From positions 3,224,001 to 3,288,000 of the forward strand of contig JACJDG010000003.1 of NCBI GenBank assembly GCA_016432725.1: a stretch of 64,000 bases of DNA. Reading direction: 5' to 3'. Origin of the DNA: Streptomyces sp. DHE7-1. Its GTDB lineage: Bacteria > Actinomycetota > Actinomycetes > Streptomycetales > Streptomycetaceae. The number at the start of each line of letters is the position of its first letter. Position 1 is the first letter of the stretch. The translations under genes and the position numbers were made by a program. Below are positions 29,825 through 41,137 of this stretch, one piece after another. Under the pieces are notes generated by a model. The model was not told where the DNA came from. It saw only the letters and a list, made by a program, of their open reading frames with translations, and searched no databases.

Positions 29825-30421
29825 GTGAGCACTCCCGCAGAGGGCCCCTGGCTGATCGTGGGGCTCGGCAATCCCGGGCCGGAGTACGCCATGCACCGGC
29901 ACAACGTCGGTTTCATGGTGGTGGACCTGCTCGCCGAGCGGATCGGGGGGAAGTTCAAGCGGGCGGGCAAGGCGCAGGCGCAGGTGCTGGAGGGGCGGAT
30001 CGGTCCGATGGGGCCGGCGAACCGCCGGGTGATCCTGGCGAAGCCGATGTCGTTCATGAATCTGTCGGGCGGCCCGGTGAACGCGCTGCGGGACTTCTAC
30101 AAGGTGCCGCCGGCGAACGTCGTGGCGGTGCACGACGAACTCGACATCGACTACGGGGTGCTGCGGCTGAAGCTGGGCGGCGGCGACAACGGGCACAACG
30201 GTCTGAAGTCGATGACGAAGGCGATGAGCGCGGACTACCACCGGGTGCGGTTCGGGATCGGCCGGCCGCCGGGGCGGATGCAGGTGGCGGACTTCGTGCT
30301 GAAGGACTTCTCGTCGTCGGAGCGCAAGGAGCTGGACTACTTCGTGGACCGGGCGGCCGACGCGGTGGAGTGCCTGGTGACGGAGGGGCTCGAGCGGGCG
30401 CAGAGCACCTACAACTCCTGA
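29825..30421 (+). CDS. pth: Peptidyl-tRNA hydrolase
   Basis: 198 residues from GTG 29825. This start sits 8 bases after AAGGAG; the in-frame ATG at 29819 is too close to it. Pth frees tRNA from peptidyl-tRNAs dropped by ribosomes. Active-site segments: [18 protein letters not shown] (with the catalytic His), [16 protein letters not shown] and GHNGLKS. Usual length. Confidence 0.95.
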   Translation: MSTPAEGPWLIVGLGNPGPEYAMHRHNVGFMVVDLLAERIGGKFKRAGKAQAQVLEGRIGPMGPANRRVILAKPMSFMNLSGGPVNALRDFYKVPPANVVAVHDELDIDYGVLRLKLGGGDNGHNGLKSMTKAMSADYHRVRFGIGRPPGRMQVADFVLKDFSSSERKELDYFVDRAADAVECLVTEGLERAQSTYNS

Positions 30422-30473
30422 CTTGTCCGGTCTTGGCTTCCAGCGGAGTTGACCGGCAGTAGGGGTATGGCCA

Positions 30474-30977
30474 ATGATCCCCGCCATGCCTGCCTCAGCC
30501 ACCACTGCCCGCCAGGCCTCCGTGACCGCGCTGCGGTTCGGGCGGGTCGCGGCGATGGGCGCCGTCGCCGTGCTGATCCTGTTCGCCGGGGTGTGGGGGT
30601 CCTGGGGGACCGCGCAGCACGTGATGCTGACCAAGGGGCGCGAGCGGGGCACGATCCGGGTCACCGGCTGCGCGGAGGACGTCTGCTCCGGCCCGTTCGC
30701 GCCGGCCTCCGCCGGGGCCGGGGCACGCGCGCGCGTGGAGATCGCGCGGACGGTCGCGGTGCGCAAGGGCCGGACGTACGACGTGGTGGTGAAGCCGGGG
30801 TCGGCCGACGTGGTGCGGTCGGGTCCCGCGGGTGTGCTGTACGCGTGGGTGCCGTTCGGCGGGGCGCTGCTGCTGGCGTCGGTCGTGGTGGCGGGCGGCA
30901 TGCGGTGGATCCGGGTGGCGTGGGCGCTGGCCGGAGCGGGTGCGGCGCTGCTGACCGCGGCGTTCGTGTCACTGTGA
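30474..30977 (+). CDS. Hypothetical membrane protein with extracytoplasmic middle domain
   Basis: 167 residues. One TM near residues 23-45, a ~70-residue exported segment containing two Cys (RVTGCAEDVCSGPF), then two TM segments at the C-terminus (about 120-165). No family recognised. Start ATG 30474 has AGGGG about 9 bases upstream; ATG 30486 is an alternative. Follows pth by 52 bases on the same strand. Confidence 0.7.
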   Translation: MIPAMPASATTARQASVTALRFGRVAAMGAVAVLILFAGVWGSWGTAQHVMLTKGRERGTIRVTGCAEDVCSGPFAPASAGAGARARVEIARTVAVRKGRTYDVVVKPGSADVVRSGPAGVLYAWVPFGGALLLASVVVAGGMRWIRVAWALAGAGAALLTAAFVSL

Positions 30978-31113
30978 CGGGGTTGGGCCGCTCTTCACAT
31001 ATGTAGGGGCCCTGTGTGTTGTCCGTTCGTGATTGACCAGGCGTCGGGCCGGGCCGGAAGCTGAACCGCCCCCTCCACATCTTCCCGTCCCTGTCGCGTA
31101 GATGGACTGCCCT

Positions 31114-31808
31114 ATGCCCACCCCACCCGCGTCGGCGTTCTGACCGCCGTCGCCTCGGCGGCGCTGTTCGCCGTCCCCACCGCCGCTCACGCCACCGCTC
31201 CCGGTGACAACGGCACCGTAAAGATCCACGATGCCCGGACCGGCGAGGAACTGCGCCGCAACGAACCGCACGTGTGCACCTTCTGCCTGGACGCCTTCGG
31301 CTTCGACGGCGTGCAGCGGGTCGACTGGCACATCGAGGCCTGGGCGCCGACGGCGTCCGTGAAGGGCGCGACCGTGAAGTCCGGCGCGCTCACGCTGGAC
31401 GCCGGCGGTCATGGCCGTACGGAGGATCTGTCGTTGCCGGACGGCCACTACAAGCTGTTCTGGAACTTCGAGGGAGAGAAGGGCGCGGCGAAGCACAAGG
31501 TGTTCTGGACGGACTGCGCGGGCTCCGAGGGGGGCGCGGGCGCGCCGTCCGGTTCCGCGTCGGCGTCCGCTCCGGTGCCGGGCTCCTCGTCGGCCGCTTC
31601 GCCGTCGTCCTCGTCCGGCTCGGTGCCGGGTGCGCCGGCGTCCGGCTCGCCGTCCCCGGCGGTGTCCTCGTCGCCGTCCGCCCAGGGTGCCGCCGGCGAC
31701 CTGGCGGAGACGGGCAACGGTGCTCCGGTGGGCCTGCTGTCGGCCGCCGCCGCGGCGCTGGTCGGCGCGGGCGGCTATCTGGTGGCCCGGCGGGTGCGGC
31801 GCGGCTGA
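31114..31808 (+). CDS. Secreted LAETG sortase substrate (one frameshift at the signal peptide)
   Basis: About 231 residues after adding one C in the run at 31121-31124. Order: signal peptide (VGVLTAVASAALFAVPTAAHA), an extracellular beta-rich domain (about 35-130: GTVKIHDARTGEELR ... HVCTFCLDAFGFDG), a Ser/Pro/Gly wall-spanning linker, then LAETG, a hydrophobic segment and RRVRRG. LAXTG is the signal cleaved by class E sortases in Streptomyces, so the protein should be covalently wall-anchored. No sortase gene lies in the window. Confidence 0.85.
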
Positions 31809-31832
31809 GACCGCCGAGACCACGGTGAACGG

Positions 31833-31872
31833 ACGGGTGCCCCCGCGGTCGCGCGACCGCGGGGGCACCCGT
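31833..31872. terminator. 20-bp perfect palindromic bidirectional terminator
   Basis: Arms 31833-31852 and 31853-31872 are exact reverse complements with no spacer. Sits between the converging LAETG gene and ppc. Confidence 0.8.
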
Positions 31873-31889
31873 GTGTGCGGTGGGGGCGG

Positions 31890-34622
<2,733 letters not shown>

Positions 34623-34926
34623 AGGTGCGGCTCCTTGCAGTGTTGAAGCTCGTCTGGAGGGAACCCGGACGTCCGCCCACCGCGCGGCGGGTGCCGCATA
34701 CGGGCCGAGGGGTCCGGGAAGGAATCAGAGCGGACCGCGCTGTCCGACCGACTTCAAGGATAGGTGTCCACTCGGACGCGCAGGCTCTCGGGCTCTTGCC
34801 GCCGGACGGCACGCTGACATACTTACGATGCCGTAGGTTACGGAACCGTAGGGAAGGTCGCTCCATCCCCCGCCGGTTCCGGCGGCCCGGCATCTGCCTC
34901 GACCCTAGACCCCACAGGGGACGCGC
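34623..34926. other. 304-base divergent region between ppc and the desaturase
   Basis: No gene seen. Holds both promoters and a tandem operator-like site at 34822-34851. Confidence 0.6.
34822..34851. promoter_or_regulatory. Two tandem TTACGnnnCCGTAG sites upstream of the desaturase
   Basis: CTTACGATGCCGTAG and GTTACGGAACCGTAG abut exactly (15 bases each); each contains a TACG/CCGTA-type dyad. 76 bases upstream of the desaturase gene, which is co-transcribed with a TetR regulator. Such sites are typical TetR-type targets near acyl-desaturases (inference). Confidence 0.6.
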
Positions 34927-35933
34927 ATGACCTCAAGTTCCGATGTGATCGACGAAGCCCGTAAGGCCAACGACACCTCCATCTCCTCCGCCACGCTGGG
35001 CGGCGAGCAGAAGCGCTCGATCGAACAGATCACGCTGCTCCTGTTCATCACGGTGCCGTTCCTGGCACTGGTGGCGGCCGTGCCGCTGGCCTGGGGCTGG
35101 GGGTGAGCTGGCTCGATCTGGGCCTGCTGGTGTTCTTCTACTTCCTCGGGTGCCACGGCATCACGATCGGTTTCCACCGGTACTTCACCCATGGTTCCTT
35201 CAAGGCGAAGCGGCCCCTGCGGATCGCGCTGGCGATCATGGGGTCGCTGGCGGTCGAGGGGCCGCTGGTGCGCTGGGTGGCGGACCACCGCAGGCACCAC
35301 AAGTTCTCCGACGCGGAGGGTGACCCGCACTCGCCGTGGCGGTTCGGGGACACGGTCCCGGCGTTGATCAAGGGCCTGTGGTGGGCGCACATCGCCTGGA
35401 TGTTCGACGAGGAGCAGACGCCGCAGGAGAAGTACGCGCCGGACCTGATCAAGGACCCGGCGCTGCGGGCGATCTCCCGCCAGTTCGTGCTGTGGACCGT
35501 CGTGTCGCTGGCGCTGCCCCCGCTGATCGGCGGCCTGGTGACCATGTCCTGGTGGGGCGCGTTCACCGCGTTCTTCTGGGGTTCACTCGTCCGGGTGGCA
35601 CTGCTGCATCACGTGACGTGGTCGATCAACTCGATCTGTCACGCGGTGGGCAAGCGGCCGTTCAAGTCGCGGGACCGCTCGGGCAACGTGTGGTGGCTGG
35701 CGGTCCTGTCGTGCGGGGAGTCCTGGCACAACCTGCACCACGCCGACCCGACCTCGGCGCGGCACGGGGTGATGCGCGGCCAGGTCGACTCCTCGGCGCG
35801 GTTCATCCGCTGGTTCGAGCTGCTCGGCTGGGCGTACGACGTGCGCTGGCCGTCACGCTCGCGTATCGATTCGCGGCGCGACACCGGTGAAGGAGACTCC
35901 CGGCTCCGGAAGGAAGCAGCCGAGGCGGCATGA
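34927..35933 (+). CDS. Acyl-CoA (stearoyl-type delta-9) desaturase (one frameshift)
   Basis: About 335 residues after adding one G in the run at 35098-35102. An integral-membrane di-iron desaturase introducing a double bond into acyl chains, adjusting membrane fluidity. The three His boxes are present: HRYFTH, HRRHHKF and HNLHH, between about four TM segments. The stop overlaps the TetR gene start (ATGA), so regulator and enzyme are coupled and an operator pair lies upstream. Confidence 0.9.
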
Positions 35934-36607
35934 TTGACGCCGTGGCGACCGACTCCAGCAGCACTCCGAGCAACGACAAGCAGCGGCGGACCCGCCGGAC
36001 CCGGATGACCGGTGCGGAGCGCCGCCAGCAGCTGCTGGAGATCGGTCGCACCCTGTTCGCGGCGAAGGGCTTCGAGGGCACGTCGGTGGAGGAGATCGCG
36101 GCGAAGGCCGGGGTGTCCAAGCCGGTGGTGTACGAGCACTTCGGCGGCAAGGAGGGCCTGTACGCGGTGGTGGTCGACCGTGAGATGCGGCGGCTGCTGG
36201 ACATGGTGACGGGCTCGCTGACCGCGGGGCATCCGCGTGAGCTGTGCGAGCAGGCGGCCTTCGCGCTCCTGGACTACATCGAGGAGTACACGGACGGTTT
36301 CCGCATCCTGGTCCGCGACTCCCCCATTCCCCAGTCGACGGGGTCCTTCGCCTCGCTCATCTCGGACATCGCCACCCAGGTGGAGGACATCCTGGGCCGC
36401 GAGTTCAAGTCCCGCGGCTTCGACTCGAAGCTGGCCCCGCTGTACGCCCAGGCGCTGGTCGGCATGGTCGCGCTGACCGGCCAGTGGTGGCTGGACGTGC
36501 GCCGGCCGAAGAAGGCGGAGGTCGCGGCGCACCTGGTCAACCTGGCCTGGCACGGCCTGGACGGCCTGGAGCAGAAGCCGCGGCTGATAGGGCACCGGAA
36601 GGCCTAG
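35930..36607 (+). CDS. TetR-family regulator, coupled to the desaturase
   Basis: 225 residues. N-terminal TetR HTH (RRQQLLEIGRTLFAAKGFEG, then EEIAAKAGVSKPVVYEHFGGK), then a ligand-binding helical domain with a long C-terminal portion. ATGA overlap with the desaturase gene indicates it controls that operon, likely in response to an acyl-CoA. Its TAG stop is part of the conserved end of the palindromic element at 36603-36783. Confidence 0.9.
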   Translation: MIDAVATDSSSTPSNDKQRRTRRTRMTGAERRQQLLEIGRTLFAAKGFEGTSVEEIAAKAGVSKPVVYEHFGGKEGLYAVVVDREMRRLLDMVTGSLTAGHPRELCEQAAFALLDYIEEYTDGFRILVRDSPIPQSTGSFASLISDIATQVEDILGREFKSRGFDSKLAPLYAQALVGMVALTGQWWLDVRRPKKAEVAAHLVNLAWHGLDGLEQKPRLIGHRKA

Positions 36608-36783
36608 GGCCTGTCTGACAATTCCCGTCGTCGCCCGCAGGGCGGCCGCGCGGCGTCAGGCGCGTGCTCTCGCCGTGTCGGACTCGGACCCTCGTACTGG
36701 ACGTACTCGGGTCCGGGGCCGGCGCGGCGAGAGGGCGTGCATGGCGTCGCGCGGCAGACGGGAATTGTCATACAGGCCCTAGG
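36603..36783. repeat. ~180-bp palindromic dispersed element, copy 1
   Basis: Outer arms CCTAGGGCCTGT... and ...ACAGGCCCTAGG; about 24 bases at each end pair with one mismatch. The centre TCGTACTGGACGTACTCG (within 36690-36711) is identical to copy 2. The ends contain the stop codons of both converging genes (TAG at 36605-36607; CTA at 36779-36781). Confidence 0.75.
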
Positions 36784-37162
36784 GGGCGTCCGGCGCCAGG
36801 TCCCGGCACGGCTCCATGAACTCGAGCCGGTTGCCCGCCGGGTCCGCGGAGAAGAAGCGCCGGTGGCCGGGCAGGTCGCCGTCCCAGACGACCGGCGCTC
36901 CGTGCGCGGTGAGCCGGGCCGCGCAGGCGTCGATGTCCGTGACCCGCAGCCCCGGGTGCGCCTGCTGGGCGGGCCGGAAGTCGTCCTCGGCACCCAGGTG
37001 CAGGTGGACCTGTCCCGCCCGGAACCAGCAGCCGCCGCGCGCGGCGAGCACCGGCGGCTTGGGGATCTCCGTCATGCCGAGGACACCGGCGTAGAAGGCC
37101 CGCATGGTGTCCTCGGAGCCGGGCGGGACGGCGAGCTGGACGTGGTCGAGCGCGACGAGCAT
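36779..37162 (-). CDS. VOC-family (glyoxalase/bleomycin-resistance fold) protein
   Basis: 127 residues with the beta-alpha-beta-beta-beta repeats of the vicinal oxygen chelate fold: ALDHVQLAVPPGSED (metal-ligand His), GQVHLHLG, HPGLRVTDIDA and GNRLEFMEP (metal-ligand Glu). Substrate unknown. GGGGGAG precedes ATG 37162; the gene follows tam by 3 bases and likely shares its promoter. Confidence 0.87.
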   Translation of the reverse strand: MLVALDHVQLAVPPGSEDTMRAFYAGVLGMTEIPKPPVLAARGGCWFRAGQVHLHLGAEDDFRPAQQAHPGLRVTDIDACAARLTAHGAPVVWDGDLPGHRRFFSADPAGNRLEFMEPCRDLAPDAP

Positions 37163-37165
37163 GTC

Positions 37166-37978
37166 TCACTCCCCCTTCACGGCGACGGCGAACAGCCGGC
37201 GGAACGGCAGGACCGTGCCGTACGGGGCGCTCGGGTAGGCCGCGCGGAGCAGGTCGCGGTACTCGGCGACGAAGGCGTCGCGGGCCTCGGGGTCGCCGGC
37301 GAGCGCGGTCAGGGCGGGGCGCAGGCCGGTGCCTTTGACCCAGTCGAGGACGGGGTCCTCGCCGGTCAGGACGTGCTGGTACGTCGTCTGCCACACGTCG
37401 GTCGCGCAGCCGAGGCGGGCCAGGCGGTCCAGGTAGGCGCCGGGGGTGTGCACGGAGTCCTCGGAGCGCAGGACGTCGCCGAGGTGGGGCTTCCAGCGGG
37501 GGCCGGCGGCGAGTTCGCGCATGAGGGCGTGCAGCGGGGCGTCGATGTTGTCGGGGACCTGGAAGGCGAAGGTGCCGCCCGGCCTCAGACCCGCGATCCA
37601 GTCGGCGAAGCGGTCGGCGTGGCCCGGCACCCAGTGCAGGGTGGCGTTGGAGACGATCAGGTCGTGGGGCTCGCCGGGTGTCCAGGTGCGGACGTCGGCG
37701 TGGGCGAAGTCGAGCCGGCCGCCGCCGTTCGTGGGGCCCTCGTGGTCGACGTGCGCCTTGTCGAGCATCGCGGGCGAGTTGTCGTAGCCGGTGATGTGCG
37801 CGGTGGGCCAGCGCTCGGCGAGCAGGGTGGTGGCGTTGCCGGGGCCGCAGCCGAGGTCGGCGACGCGGGGCCGGGAGGAGGGGAGGTCCGGGACGCGGGC
37901 GAGGAGGTCGACGAAGGGGCGGGCACGGTGGCCGGCGTGGCGGAGGTACTGGGCGGGGTCCCAGCCGGGGGTCGTCAT
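37166..37978 (-). CDS. tam: Trans-aconitate 2-methyltransferase-like SAM methyltransferase
   Basis: 270 residues. SAM motif VADLGCGPGN, then GYDNSPAML, FAHADVRTW and SNATLHWVPG, which match trans-aconitate methyltransferase (Tam). It would O-methylate trans-aconitate, removing an aconitase inhibitor. ATG 37978 preferred because GGGAGA lies about 10 bases upstream; GTG 37987 abuts it. Divergent from the MarR gene, with operator-like repeats between them. Confidence 0.85.
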   Translation of the reverse strand: MTTPGWDPAQYLRHAGHRARPFVDLLARVPDLPSSRPRVADLGCGPGNATTLLAERWPTAHITGYDNSPAMLDKAHVDHEGPTNGGGRLDFAHADVRTWTPGEPHDLIVSNATLHWVPGHADRFADWIAGLRPGGTFAFQVPDNIDAPLHALMRELAAGPRWKPHLGDVLRSEDSVHTPGAYLDRLARLGCATDVWQTTYQHVLTGEDPVLDWVKGTGLRPALTALAGDPEARDAFVAEYRDLLRAAYPSAPYGTVLPFRRLFAVAVKGE

Positions 37979-38002
37979 GCCGTTCACTCTCCCGAGAATA
38001 TT

Positions 38003-38046
38003 GTCTCGATGTCAAGAGACTCGACATCAAGAGACTTCATGTCGAC
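38003..38046. promoter_or_regulatory. Repeated TCAAGAGAC dyads between tam and the MarR gene
   Basis: GTCTCGATGTCAAGAGAC contains a GTCTC/GAGAC dyad and is followed at once by TCGACATCAAGAGAC, then TTCATGTCGACA. A likely operator for the divergently transcribed MarR protein. Confidence 0.55.
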
Positions 38047-38067
38047 ACAACCACTACACTGATCTCC

Positions 38068-38564
38068 ATGGAGGACGAGGTCGATCGGCTGGTCGCAGCG
38101 TGGCGCCGGGAGCGCCCGGACCTCGACGTGGAGCCGCTGGAGGTACTCAGCCGGGTGAGCCGGCTGGCCCGGCACCTGGACCGCGCGCGCCGGCTCGCTT
38201 TTGCCGAACATCAGCTCGAACCCTGGGAGTTCGACGTGCTGACCGCGCTGCGGCGCGCGGGAACCCCTACCAGCTCTCGCCCGGACAGCTGCTGACCCAG
38301 ACCCTGGTCACGTCGGGCACGATGACCAACCGGATCGACCGGCTCGCCAAGAAGGGCCTGGTGGAACGGCTGCCCGACCCCAGCGACCGGCGGGGCGTGC
38401 TGGTCCGGCTGACCGACACCGGCCGGGACCGCGCGGACCAGGCACTGGCGGGCCTGCTGGAGCAGGAGCGGGCGATCCTCGCCGAACTCTCCCGCGCCCA
38501 GCGCGCCGAACTCGCCGGGCTGCTACGCCAGTTGACCGCCCCGTTCGACAACATCCCCGGCTAG
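38068..38564 (+). CDS. MarR-family regulator (one frameshift)
   Basis: About 165 residues after adding one C in the run at 38266-38269. Winged-helix core: PWEFDVLTALRRAG-TPYQLSP, TSGTMTNRIDRLAKKGLVER (recognition helix), PSDRRGVLVRLTDTG (wing). Probably represses tam/VOC and itself through the dyads at 38003-38046. Its last 42 bases overlap the tail of the convergent response-regulator gene. Confidence 0.88.
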
Positions 38565-39290
38565 GTCGGCCGGCCCCACGCCCGCCCTGCGGGCGAGGGC
38601 CACGGCGGCGAGCGTCGAGTGGACGCCCAGCTTGCCGAGGACGTTCTGCATGTGGGTGCGCACCGTGTGCGGGGAGAGGAACAGCCGCTCGGCCACGGCC
38701 TTGCGGCCCAGCCCCGCGACCATGCACCGCAGCACTTCCCGCTCCCTGGGGGTCAGCGACTCCACCAGCCGCTCGCTCTCGGTGCGGTGCTTACGGGCGG
38801 CCGTCAGCTCCTTCAGGACGCCGGTGAGCAGGGCGGGCGGCAGATGCGTCTCGTCGCGCAGCACGCCCCGGATCACCGTCAGCAGCCGGGACAGCGAGCC
38901 GTCCTTGGCGACCCAACCGGAGGCGCCGGCCTGCAGGGCGAGGGCGGCCCGGCGGGGATCGTCCTTCTCGGCGAGGACCACGGTCCGCACCCCCGGCTGC
39001 GCCGAGCGGACGCCCGCGACCAGCGAGATCCCGTCGACCAGCCCCTCCTCGTCGCCGTCGTGCACGGGCACGGCCGGGCGGACGCCGGGCAGGCTGCCGC
39101 CGAGGTCGGCGTCCACGAGGAGGACGTCGTAACGGCGGCCCTCGGCGGCCGCGCGCTCCAGGCAGCGCAGCGCCGCCGGGCCGCTGCCCGCGGCGAAGAC
39201 GTCGACGTCGGGCTCGGCGGCCAGCGCGGCCGCGAGCGACTCGGCGAAGATACGGTGGTCGTCGACGACCAGCACTCGGATGCGAACCAC
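38523..39290 (-). CDS. NarL/LuxR-type response regulator
   Basis: 255 residues: receiver domain (LVVDDHRIFAESL; phospho-acceptor Asp in LLVDADLG; conserved Lys in WVAKDGS) and C-terminal LuxR HTH (LTPREREVLRCMVAGLGRKAVAERL, HTVRTHMQNVLGKL). A 20-residue loop in the receiver is longer than usual. No sensor kinase adjacent. Convergent with and overlapping the MarR gene end. Confidence 0.9.
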   Translation of the reverse strand: MVRIRVLVVDDHRIFAESLAAALAAEPDVDVFAAGSGPAALRCLERAAAEGRRYDVLLVDADLGGSLPGVRPAVPVHDGDEEGLVDGISLVAGVRSAQPGVRTVVLAEKDDPRRAALALQAGASGWVAKDGSLSRLLTVIRGVLRDETHLPPALLTGVLKELTAARKHRTESERLVESLTPREREVLRCMVAGLGRKAVAERLFLSPHTVRTHMQNVLGKLGVHSTLAAVALARRAGVGPADLAGDVVERGGQLA

Positions 39291-39565
39291 GAAACCCCCT
39301 TCCCCAGGCTCCGCGTGGAGCAGGGGACGACCAAGGTCCGGAGAACGACGACGCGCGCGGATCCGGCACCTGTGATGAGAAACGCCGACCGCACGGCCGT
39401 CGCCGTTGCGGACACTGCTACCCCCACCGCGGGCGCCGTACCCGTCCGTCTCGCCCCCTGATCAGCACCGGCCCCCACCGGCGTTGCTCCACAGAGTACG
39501 GATGCGGGCACGCGGCGGAAGTCGATTCGCAGAACTGGCCGTCCGGCGCGTTTATGGTGTGCCGC

Positions 39566-40008
39566 ATGTTTCGTATTGAGGCGGAAGTCGACAGAGCCCG
39601 ACGTGATCTGCTCCGCTCCCGGCTGCGGGACACCAACACGGCGGCGTCCCCCGTCCTCGCGGCCCTGCGTGGAACCCCGGCGAACGCGACGTCCCGCTGC
39701 ACGTGTGGGCGCTGGACGAATCCGGGGAACTGGCCGCCGGCCTGGTCGGCCACACCTGGGCGACCTGGCTGCACGTCACCTACCTGTGGACCGACGCCCG
39801 CCACCGCGGCATGGGCCTCGGCTCCCGGCTGCTGTCCCACGCCGAACACCTCGCCCGCACCGACCGCGCCTGCACCACCGCCCGCCTGGAGACCTGGGAC
39901 TTCCAGGCCCCGGACTTCTACAGGAAGCAGGGCTACGACGTGGTGTGCGTGATCCCCGACTACCCGCCGGGCCTCACGGAGTACACCCTGACGAAGCGGC
40001 TCGGCTGA
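39566..40008 (+). CDS. GNAT-family acetyltransferase (one frameshift)
   Basis: About 147 residues after adding one C in the run near 39678. The GNAT core is clear: LHVTYLWTDARHRGMGLGSRLLSHAE (acetyl-CoA loop RGMGLG) and ETWDFQAPDFYRKQGYDV. Substrate unknown. ATG 39566; ends 8 bases from the convergent Pro-rich gene. Confidence 0.87.
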
Positions 40009-40015
40009 CGCCGGG

Positions 40016-40479
40016 TCACGACGGGGGTGGCGGTGGAGGCGGAGGAGGCGGATACGCCGGCCGGGGCGGGATCCGCGGCCGGGGCGGCCCCACCGGCGGA
40101 GGCGGTTGCGGCTCCATCGAGCGCCGGGGCCGGGGCGCGGGCGTCCGGTGGACGAAGGGCGGTGGCGGACCCGGCGGAGGCGGCGGGGCCGACGGCGGCT
40201 CATCGTCCGCCAGGACCGGCCCGCCCGCCCGCAACCGCTCGATGGTCCGCTCAGCCCGACGACGGGCCCGGGGTCGTCGTCGCGACGGAAGAACAGATGC
40301 ACGGTGACAGGGGCCGGAAGGCCGAACACTCGGCCGGGGCCCCGGGTCCGCTCGGTGCGGATCAGCTCGTAGCCCAGCGCGTACGCGATCGGCTCGGCCC
40401 GCTCCTTCACGGCCGCCGGCCCACTGATCTCGACGTGCCCCCGCCCGTCGAAGCGCGACCGGATCTCGTCATCCCTCAT
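40016..40479 (-). CDS. Hypothetical protein with polyproline tail (one frameshift), last gene of the WXG/DUF6571 operon
   Basis: About 154 residues after adding one G near 40259. The N-terminal ~70 residues form a compact alpha/beta-looking part (RSRFDGRGHVEISG ... VFGLPAPVTVHLFFRR); the C-terminal half is Pro-rich and ends in ten consecutive prolines before Ser. No family recognised. ATGA overlap with the upstream membrane-protein gene places it in the same operon. Confidence 0.72.
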
Positions 40480-41137
40480 CGCCTGTCCTTGTACCGGGGC
40501 AACTCATCGGGAAATCGACGGGGTTCCTTGCACTCGGCCAACTCGTAGGCGTGATTGGTGAGCTGATACGCGAAGTCGGTCAAAGCCTGGCCCAGTGCCA
40601 CACCGGAGACTCTTGTCTTCCCGACCACATGGGCTTCGGCGACGACGGCATAGGACTGGTTGGCACTGCCCGCCCGGACACCGCGTGGAGTGCAGGCGAC
40701 GTAGACGGAGGAGCTTGCGCCCTCGCCGTCGATCTCGGCCAGGGCCTCGATCCCGTCCGACGACACGCGGACCGTACGTCGTGCACCCGAACCACCGTAA
40801 TGAGCAAGCCAGGTCTGAGCGGAGGCGTCGTCCACACGCGCCACCCCGAAAGGATCGAATCGGCGCTCGTGTATACGTGACAGGAGAAGCGAAGATCCGT
40901 CCCCTCGCGCCGACGCTCGGCCCCCTCATCTGCCGTCCGCGTACGCGGCAACGTCCGGATGACCAGGCCGCGGTCGACAGCCCCGTCGCACACCTTGGAC
41001 GGTAGCCGCTGGAGCCCCGTCGTGAGCGCGAACCAGACGCCCGTGCCGACAAGAAGAAGGCCGGCCACGCAGGCAACGAACTTCTTCGCGCTGTACTGCC
41101 TCACCCCCCGTGCTCCGCTGTCGGACCGGTCAGTCAC
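40476..41137 (-). CDS. Single-pass membrane protein of the WXG/DUF6571 operon (one frameshift)
   Basis: About 220 residues after adding one G near 40847. Basic N-terminus, one TM (about residues 21-40), then an exported domain with two Cys (KVCDGAVD, LRFSCHVY) and a C-terminal half with beta-strand character (RTVRVSSDGIEALAEIDGE). Overlaps the DUF6571 gene by 8 bases and the next gene by ATGA. Codon GC is lower than the chromosome average here. Confidence 0.78.
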
